From Candidatus Nealsoniibacteriota bacterium (GTDB lineage: Bacteria; Patescibacteriota; Minisyncoccia; Minisyncoccales; PWPS01): a DNA stretch of 5,661 nt. Below the pieces are notes generated by a model. The model ran no database searches, was not told the origin of the DNA, and worked only from the letters and a program-made list of their open reading frames with translations. The number at the start of each line of letters is the position of its first letter. Within the stretch, counting starts at the first letter, position 1. Of this stretch, positions 1 to 5,000 are shown piece by piece. The stretch is from positions 1-5,661 of the forward strand of contig PWHM01000101.1 in NCBI GenBank assembly GCA_003554915.1, given 5' to 3'. Both the position numbers and the translations under genes were made by a program.

Positions 1-2
1 AA

Positions 3-698
3 ATGGCTAAACCCTTAAAACGCAAAAAAGCACGCGATTTGCGAAAAGAAGGATTAAGCTTGTCAGAGATAGCCGGTAAGTTGAACATTTCAAAAAGTAG
101 TGCCAGTTTATGGTGTAGAGAGATAGAATTAGAAAAAGAAGAACTTTCTATATTGAGAAGTAAAGAGAGAAAAGGAAGTTTAAAAGGAGGAAGAGCTACG
201 AGAAATAAGTATTTAAAACGCAAGTATAAAGAAAAGACTGAATTTAAAAAGAGAGGGATAGAAGAGATTGGAAAAATGAGTCAAGATAATCTTTTTATTT
301 GTGGGTTGGCGATTTATTGGAGTGAAGGTTACACTTATGAGTCACCGGCTCATGTAGCTGTAGTGAATATGGATCCTTATTTGATAAAATTAATGATGAG
401 ATGGTTTAGAGAGATTTGTGGAGTAAAAGAAAAGGATTTTAAAGTCAGGATTAGATTGGGTAAATGCAAGAAAAATAATCAAGAAAAAATCGAAAATTTT
501 TGGAGTAGAATTACTAAAATTCCTTTAGAACAATTTGATGAAACGAATTTTTATTCTGGAGGCGGAAAAGATAAAAAAGAGGATTATTTTGGAGTTCTGA
601 GAGTAAGGGTGTTAGATGCAAGAAAGTTAAAAAGAAAAATAGAAGGCTGGATAGAAGGCTTAAAAAGAAATGCCATTTTGGAAAATAAGCCGGTGTAG
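3..698 (+). CDS. HTH protein with LAGLIDADG-like motif, function unknown
   Basis: A 231-residue protein. Residues about 7-43 are basic and form a helix-turn-helix of the resolvase/Hin type (RKEGLSLSEIAGKLNISKSS, followed by ASLWCREI), so DNA binding is likely. A Lys/Arg-rich linker (about 50-90) leads to GLAIYWSEGY at 101-110, which resembles the single LAGLIDADG-type helix (small residues, then an acidic residue and Gly) seen in homing-endonuclease-like folds. It is followed by NMDPYLIKLMMRWFREI and a beta-rich C-terminus ending in a basic helix (KLKRKIEGWIEGLKR). From memory, similar HTH plus LAGLIDADG-like hypothetical proteins are common in Patescibacteria. With one motif it would act as a dimer if it cleaves DNA, but nuclease activity is inferred, and a plain regulator is equally possible. 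ATG at 3 is the first available start; the ribosome binding site lies outside the window, so a longer N-terminus cannot be excluded. The last three sense codons and the stop overlap the following tRNA. Confidence 0.8.
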   Translation: MAKPLKRKKARDLRKEGLSLSEIAGKLNISKSSASLWCREIELEKEELSILRSKERKGSLKGGRATRNKYLKRKYKEKTEFKKRGIEEIGKMSQDNLFICGLAIYWSEGYTYESPAHVAVVNMDPYLIKLMMRWFREICGVKEKDFKVRIRLGKCKKNNQEKIENFWSRITKIPLEQFDETNFYSGGGKDKKEDYFGVLRVRVLDARKLKRKIEGWIEGLKRNAILENKPV

Positions 699-761
699 CT
701 CAGGGGTTAGAGCAAATGCATCATAAGCATTAAGTCGGGGGTTCGAATCCCTCCATCGGCA
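689..761 (+). tRNA. tRNA with CAT anticodon (elongator Met or Ile2)
   Basis: A full cloverleaf can be drawn. The acceptor GCCGGTG (689-695) pairs with CATCGGC (754-760), with one G-T wobble. The D stem is GCTC/GAGC. The anticodon stem AATGC/GCATT encloses a seven-base loop with CAT at 722-724. The variable region is AAGTC, and the T arm is GGGGG/CCCTC around TTCGAAT. The discriminator is A761 and no CCA is encoded. It is not the initiator: position 1 pairs with 72 and the anticodon stem lacks three G-C pairs. Elongator Met cannot be separated by eye from the lysidine-modified Ile2 tRNA. Position 32 is A, which is uncommon. Its first ten bases overlap the end of the upstream coding region, whose TAG stop is the conserved T8-A9-G10. 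Confidence 0.93.
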
Positions 762-778
762 CATTTATTTAATAAAAA

Positions 779-855
779 GGGGACGTAGATCAATTGGTTA
801 GATCGCATCCTTGTCAAGGATGAAGTTGCCGGTTCGAGTCCGGTCGTCCCCGCCA
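779..855 (+). tRNA. tRNA-Asp (GTC)
   Basis: The acceptor GGGGACG (779-785) pairs perfectly with CGTCCCC (845-851). The D stem is GATC/GATC with the GG-containing loop AATTGGTTA. The anticodon stem CATCC/GGATG holds loop TTGTCAA, with anticodon GTC at 813-815. The T arm is GCCGG/CCGGT around TTCGAGT. Discriminator G852 suits aspartate identity, and CCA is encoded at 853-855, unlike the neighbouring CAT tRNA. Only 17 bases separate the two tRNAs, so one primary transcript is likely, ending at the hairpin just downstream. Confidence 0.96.
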
Positions 856-859
856 CCCG

Positions 860-878
860 CCGCCGAGAGGCGGTTTTT
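860..878 (+). terminator. Rho-independent terminator after the tRNA pair
   Basis: A five-base-pair GC-only stem, CCGCC (860-864) with GGCGG (869-873), is closed by a GAGA tetraloop of the stable GNRA class and followed directly by TTTTT (874-878). It starts five bases after the CCA end of tRNA-Asp, where tRNA operon terminators usually sit. Confidence 0.82.
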
Positions 879-898
879 GCTTTTCACCCATTCCCCCT

Positions 899-925
899 AT
901 TTCTACACCCCTGGGGTGTAGAAAT
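899..925. repeat. Perfect 13-bp-arm palindrome, REP-like, unpaired
   Basis: ATTTCTACACCCC (899-911) and GGGGTGTAGAAAT (913-925) are exact reverse complements around a single T. A T-G wobble and two C-G pairs can extend the stem outward. No T run follows on either strand, so it is not a simple terminator. It shares the ACACC/GGTGT core with the palindromes flanking the transposase but differs in sequence and loop, so it may belong to another REP family or be a diverged relative. Confidence 0.7.
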
Positions 926-954
926 GGGCTCTATAAAAAACCCAAGAAAAAAAC

Positions 955-980
955 AAAACAGCCCTCCGCCTGTTTTTTTT
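955..980. terminator. Possible bidirectional terminator hairpin
   Basis: AAAACAG (955-961) pairs with CTGTTTT (970-976) around an eight-base C-rich loop. On the plus strand a run of eight T (973-980) overlaps and follows the stem. On the minus strand the A run at 947-953 reads as T after the hairpin. It lies between the plus-strand tRNA genes and the minus-strand transposase, where a terminator serving both directions would be expected. The stem is AU-rich, so strength is uncertain. Confidence 0.5.
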
Positions 981-1012
981 ACCCCTTTTAATTAAAAACT
1001 ATTGGTAAAAGC

Positions 1013-1058
1013 TTTGCACCTCAATTTACACCTTGATTTACACCTCGTAGGTGTAAAT
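1013..1058 (+). repeat. Left outer REP palindrome with two extra half-sites
   Basis: ATTTACACCT (1036-1045) and AGGTGTAAAT (1049-1058) form a perfect 10-bp-arm palindrome around CGT. It is preceded by two more direct half-sites, TTTGCACCT (1013-1021) and ATTTACACCT (1024-1033). Three direct half-sites followed by one inverted half-site could allow alternative hairpins of different loop size. Confidence 0.8.
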
Positions 1059-1073
1059 ATCAAAAACCCCTTC

Positions 1074-1094
1074 TTTACACCTCGTAGGTGTAAA
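1074..1094 (+). repeat. Left inner REP palindrome
   Basis: Arms TTTACACCT (1074-1082) and AGGTGTAAA (1086-1094) surround CGT. It ends five bases before the transposase stop codon on its downstream side and is separated from the outer copy by a 15-base linker (1059-1073). Together with 1062-1073 it forms the left copy of the 33-base inverted repeat. Confidence 0.85.
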
Positions 1095-1099
1095 TAGGT

Positions 1100-1762
1100 T
1101 TACTCTAACACCCTCTTTTTAATTACCTCTAAATCTCTTTGATAATCAGCTCTACTGAGAACGAACTCTTTATACTTTTCAGGATTTATATCTAAAACAC
1201 CTTCGTAATTACATATAGGATTGTCAATTATCTCTGGTTCAACGAACTCACAATAAGAAGAGCACCTCCATTCACTTGGGTCCTTTACAAGACCAGCTGA
1301 TACCGGATTCAGATGCAAGTATCTGGTTAAATGCCTAAGCTGTTCATCAGAATCAACTTTTACTCTTTTAAAACGTCCTTGCCACAAAGGTCCACGTCTA
1401 CTATATCTACTGTTAAAATATCGAGAATAAGAATTAGATAAGTTCCCCACAAATTCGCTTATTCCTTGATCCTTATTTTGTTTAAGTACAAAATGAAAAT
1501 GAGTAGGCATGATGCAATAAGCAATTATATCAACTATAGGTTCTTCTTTGCTTCTTTCTTCAAGAGCATTTTCAAAGCCAACTCTTTCAACTTTTTTAAA
1601 ATTTAAAAATTGAGAAAATTTAGGCAAACTCCCATCAAGAGAAAAAAATCTCATAGCTCGAATTATTCGCAAATAGTCCTCTTCTGAATTAAATATTTCA
1701 TATCCGGCTATACTTTTATTTAATACGTGGTAAGTATTATTTGTTTCAATTATATTCTTCAT
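1100..1762 (-). CDS. REP-associated tyrosine transposase (Y1/IS200-like family)
   Basis: A complete 220-residue protein of the Y1 (HUH single-strand) transposase superfamily, RAYT branch. The metal-binding HUH motif is visible as MPTHFHF at 85-91 (His88, His90). The catalytic tyrosine should be Tyr112 or Tyr115 in NSYSRYFNSRY. The family signatures GPLWQGRFK (124-132) and YLHLNPVSAGLV (148-159) are intact, as is the N-terminal strand motif TYHVLNKSIAGYEIF. Enzymes of this class nick and join single-stranded DNA at REP hairpins through a 5'-phosphotyrosine link. No frameshift or missing core residue is seen, so it is probably functional. The start ATG at 1762 has no good Shine-Dalgarno sequence (AAGATTT precedes it), which fits an AT-rich host with weak SD usage. 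It faces the tRNA genes and is divergent from the large surface-protein gene. Confidence 0.93.
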   Translation of the reverse strand: MKNIIETNNTYHVLNKSIAGYEIFNSEEDYLRIIRAMRFFSLDGSLPKFSQFLNFKKVERVGFENALEERSKEEPIVDIIAYCIMPTHFHFVLKQNKDQGISEFVGNLSNSYSRYFNSRYSRRGPLWQGRFKRVKVDSDEQLRHLTRYLHLNPVSAGLVKDPSEWRCSSYCEFVEPEIIDNPICNYEGVLDINPEKYKEFVLSRADYQRDLEVIKKRVLE

Positions 1763-1802
1763 AAATCTTAAAAATTATCATGTTTTATAAATATCTTCAC
1801 GA

Positions 1803-1831
1803 ATTATAACATAAAATAGGTAACTTTACAC
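1803..1831 (-). promoter_or_regulatory. Extended -10 promoter of the transposase gene
   Basis: On the minus strand TGTTATAAT (1811 down to 1803) is a perfect extended -10 element (TGnTATAAT). Transcription would start near 1796, giving a leader of about 34 bases. With a 17-base spacer the -35 position would be GTGTAA (1831-1826), a poor match to TTGACA, lying inside the right inner REP palindrome. Binding of the transposase or extrusion of the hairpin could therefore affect its own expression; that is inference. Confidence 0.55.
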
Positions 1832-1845
1832 CTACGAGGTGTAAA
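1825..1845 (-). repeat. Right inner REP palindrome
   Basis: Arms TTTACACCT (1825-1833) and AGGTGTAAA (1837-1845) enclose ACG, so it is the reverse complement of the left copies. With the following GAAGGGGTTTTT (1846-1857) it forms the right copy of the 33-base inverted repeat. It lies 62 bases upstream of the transposase start. Confidence 0.85.
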
Positions 1846-1866
1846 GAAGGGGTTTTTATGATGATA

Positions 1867-1899
1867 TTTGCACCTATATTTACACCTACGAGGTGTAAA
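1867..1899 (-). repeat. Right outer REP palindrome with extra half-site
   Basis: Arms TTTACACCT (1879-1887) and AGGTGTAAA (1891-1899) enclose ACG. A variant half-site, TTTGCACCT (1867-1875), precedes it. A further degenerate half-site, ATGTAAAT, follows at 1905-1912. Confidence 0.8.
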
Positions 1900-1968
1900 G
1901 GGGGATGTAAATAAAAAAAAGGAGTAAGTGGGGGTGGGTTAGTTTTAGATTTGATAGTAATAATTTGC

Positions 1969-1996
1969 TTGTGCTTTCTTTCGTTTGTGATAAAAT
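1969..1996 (+). promoter_or_regulatory. Promoter of the large surface-protein gene
   Basis: TTGTGC (1969-1974) is followed after 16 bases by TAAAAT (1991-1996). The -10 matches the consensus at five of six positions and carries an upstream TG (1988-1989), giving an extended -10 like that of the transposase promoter. An alternative -35, TTGCTT, lies at 1965. The implied leader is about 35-40 bases. Confidence 0.55.
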
Positions 1997-2022
1997 TATT
2001 AAAGTCATTTTAAGATTTAATG

Positions 2023-2039
2023 TGTGAAAGGTTTTCACA
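2023..2039 (+). promoter_or_regulatory. SD-like motif inside a small hairpin at the start codon
   Basis: TGTGAAA (2023-2029) and TTTCACA (2033-2039) are exact reverse complements around GGT. The best ribosome-binding motif, GAAAGG (2026-2031), ends eight bases before ATG 2040, so it is partly in the left arm and the loop, and the right arm abuts the start codon. The motif supports this start, as does an in-frame TGA at 2025-2027. The hairpin may modulate translation. Confidence 0.5.
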
Positions 2040-5000
2040 ATGAAGTTTTCTAAAAAAATATATTTAACTGTCGAAGAAGCTTCGAAATCCGTTGGTCGTG
2101 ATCCCGTTTATGTAAGGTTTTTGGCGCATACGGAAAAGATTCGATCCAAAAGAAAGTTATCCGTCTTCGGTAAAAAGAAAGGATTGGTTTTACTTGTTCA
2201 TAAAAAGGACTTGAAAAGGTATAAAGACAGCGGAAAGATCTCCAGAACCGAGCAGAAAAAATTTCTAATAGAACGCAAAAAATTTCTAAGAAAAATCGCT
2301 TTCGGATCTTTAATTGCGATCCTTTTTATTTTTAGCGGGTTATTTTTTCAACCTTTACAAAGAATATCTTCGGCAGTTATAACTTCGGAAAAAACGGTAA
2401 CTCTTTATCCGGAAAAATGTACCGGATCCTGGGAAGTTGTGGAAAATGCCCAAGGTCGACCGGCAGTTTCGGAAAAAGCTTCCATAGATCATTTTGATGA
2501 TGAAAATTCAGCAATTTACAAAGGAGGAGACGAGGATGTGGTGTGTAGTAATTTTCGACCGGACTATAAGATTGAATCAATTGGAGAAGACACAGAAGAA
2601 GAGGATGAAAAAGATGAAGAAGAAAGGGAAGAGAGAGAGGAAAAAACAGAAGACGAAGAAGGCGAAACAAAGGAAGGTGAGAAAGAAGGAGAGGAAGAAA
2701 TAGAAGATGAGGAAGAGAAAGTGGGTGAAGATGTTGAAAAAGGCGAAGAGGAAGAAGAGGATACGGAGGAACAACCGGAAGACGAAGAAGATAAGGAAGA
2801 AGACAAGGAGGCCGGGGAGGTAAGAGGTGATGAAGAAACAGAAGAGGAAGAAGAAGCTGGTGAAGAAAGCGAGGAAGAAAGGGAAGAAGAGACAGAGGAG
2901 ACAGAAGACACAGAAGAAGAGGATACGGAGGAACAACTGGAAGATGAAGAAGGCAAGGAGGGCGGGGAGACAGAAGGTGAGAAAGAAGGAGAGGAAGAAA
3001 CAGAAGAGGAAGAAGGAGAGGAAGCAGAAGTATCTTTTCGGAGTCGTGCAGAAAAATTTTTATTCGGCTCCACAGCTCGGGCGGAAGAACAATTATCTTT
3101 TAAAGAACTTCAGCAAAAAGAGTTGACTGAAGCGACTGTTAATTTTTCTTTTGCTTTGGGTGAAAAAGAGCAGGATTTGTTTATTGATGATCCTGTAGAT
3201 GGCGATCGAGAAGACCCGACAAAAGACAATGAGATGGAGACAAATGATGAGGATATGGGTGATACCGGTTTCTGGCAGAGATCTTGGCGATTAATGGGCG
3301 TTGGAAATGTTTTTGCTCAAGAAAACGGAGGCTGTTCCGCCTGTTCTTCAAATACAATTGAAGAAGAGACAGAAGACGAGGAAGAACCGGAAGATGAAGA
3401 AGGAGAGGCAGAAACAGAAGAGGAAGAAAGCGAGGAACAATCGGAAGACGAAGAGGAAGATATAGAAGACGAGGAAGAACCGGGAGATGAAGAAGGAGAG
3501 GAAGAGAAAGAGGAAGAAGAAGAAAACGATGAAGAAAGTGAAGGGGGCGACGAGGAAATGAAAGAAGATAAGGAGGACGGAGAGGTAAGAGGCGAGGAAA
3601 AAACAGAAGGTGAAGAAGACACTGAAGATGAAGGGGTTGGTGAGGAGGAGGACGAAGAAAACGTTGAAGACGAAGAAGATGAGGAAGTGAAAGAAGAGGA
3701 TACGGAGGAAAAATCGGAAGAAGAAGGTGAAACAGAGGAAGAAAGTGAAGAAGAGACAGAGGAGACAGAAGACACAGAAGAAGAGGACACGGAGGAACAA
3801 CCGGAAGACGAAGAAGATAAGGAAGAAACAGAAGACGAGGAACAACCGGAAGACGAAGAAGATAAGGAAGATGAGGAAGTGGAAGAAGAGGAAACGGAAG
3901 GCAATGGAGGTGAGGAGGAAGAACCGGAAGATGAAGAAGTTGACGGAGGTGAGGAGGGTGGTGAAGAGGGTGAGGACGACGAGGAAGTTGATGAAGAAAC
4001 GACTCTTCCCGACCCCGATGCAAAAATAAACGTTTTATATACTCTCAACGGGCAGGAGTGGCTCAAATTGGATACCCTGTCCGGTAGCAAACTTTCCAAT
4101 AATTTAAATGACGGATATTTTGCTTATCAAGCTCCTTTTCTTGAATCTTGGGAAGATGTAGAAAACTTACAGATAAAACTGGAGGGAGTTGTCGGCGGAG
4201 AGGTGGAATTTACCGCTTATCTGGATAGTGTGTGGGTGGATGCTTCTTACAAGCCTTATGAAGAGGAAGAGTTCGTACTTGAAGCTGACAAAGAGCACTG
4301 GCGGGGTGACGAAACACCCTCGTTTACAATAAAAGAAACCGGACGTGATTCACAGGGCATTATCACCAAAGCCGGAGCTATTTTCGAAAGGAAGCCGGAA
4401 GTTAAAAATATAACCCTTACTGAACCGAACGGTTCCGTGAAGACGCTCGAAGAAGGTGTGGAAGCTTTAATAACAGTTGACTCGCCTTTACATTTGGGCA
4501 TAGAAAAGGCGAACGGCTCCTTTCGACCCGGAAAGTATAAAGTGAGCATGACTTTTGAGAAAGGAAATGAGACCCATACGGTCGAGCAGGACTTCACCTG
4601 GGGAGTTTTAGCACTAAATGTCAATAAATCCGTTTACATTCCGACGGACGAAGAGTCTTACGTCCAGATGGGAGTGTTGGACGACGAAGGTCATACTATT
4701 TGTGATGCCGAGATGGAACTCAAAATTAAAACACCAACGGGCGAAACAGAAATTTTTTCCACTCCCGACGGGGTAAATTACAGCGGAGAGTGTGCAGGGG
4801 ATTCTTATGTGGAAGTTCCCGATTACTTCGCTTACTATGAATTGCCGGACGAGGTTGGAAACTACGAGATGGAACTCACCGCTGACATCGAAAACGGTAC
4901 CAGGACGATGACAGATTCTTTCGAAGTCCGCGAATTCGTGCCTTTTGACGTGGAGAGAGCGGGTCCGACCAGGATTTATCCGCCGGCTGACTATGGGGTA

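Larger units (their letters stand above)
1013..1911 (-). mobile_element. RAYT transposase unit with inverted pairs of REP palindromes
   Basis: A tyrosine transposase gene of the REP-associated type is bracketed by two palindromes on each side, all with 9-bp arms TTTACACCT/AGGTGTAAA. The left copies have loop CGT and the right copies ACG, so the two pairs face each other. The segments 1062-1094 and 1825-1857 (palindrome plus AAAAACCCCTTC or its complement) are identical in inverted orientation over 33 bases. Beyond a five-base insertion (1858-1862) the match continues for 13 of 14 bases. The outer limits are set here by the last recognisable half-sites, TTTGCACCT at 1013 and ATGTAAAT at 1904; true ends and any target duplication cannot be determined from one copy. 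In known RAYT systems the protein binds REP single-stranded hairpins and spreads them; activity here is inferred. Confidence 0.7.

Noticed and set aside
600..688. Search for a dedicated promoter of the tRNA pair within the end of the HTH gene
   Set aside because: AT-rich hexamers occur, but none has a convincing -35/-10 pair at the right distance from 689.
926..943. GGG...CCC pairing around an A-rich stretch
   Set aside because: A three-base-pair stem with a 12-base loop is too weak to report as a structure.
1036..1899. Repeated palindromes considered as a CRISPR remnant
   Set aside because: There are only two units per side, spacings are unequal (15 and 33 bases between the inner and outer palindromes), spacers are related in inverted form, and a transposase sits between them. 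REP/RAYT explains this better.
2377..2670. Minus-strand reading frame rich in Leu, Pro and Phe
   Set aside because: It is the antisense of the surface-protein gene, where TTC/CTC-type codons arise from GAA/GAG. There is no start signal, and the composition is explained by the sense strand.
2564..3073. Minus-strand Ser-rich reading frames, and a Phe/Leu-rich one at 2577-2936
   Set aside because: Complement of acidic tract 1 in shifted frames. Stop codons are scarce because of composition, and the products are low-complexity shadows.
2494..4029. Plus-strand Lys/Arg-rich frames at 2494-2703, 2827-3126 and 3727-4029
   Set aside because: Frame-shifted readings of GAAGAA repeats (AAG, AGA) within the real gene. 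I looked for a frameshift joining them to the main frame and found the main frame uninterrupted.
3181..4099. Long minus-strand frames rich in Leu/Pro/His, Ser and Phe (3181-4023, 3317-4099, 3348-3845)
   Set aside because: Three frames opposite acidic tract 2, all open at once, which is the mark of a purine-rich artefact and not of three genes.
4256..4624. Minus-strand 122-codon frame
   Set aside because: Opposite well-formed beta-domain coding sequence; no ribosome binding site, promoter or recognisable domain.
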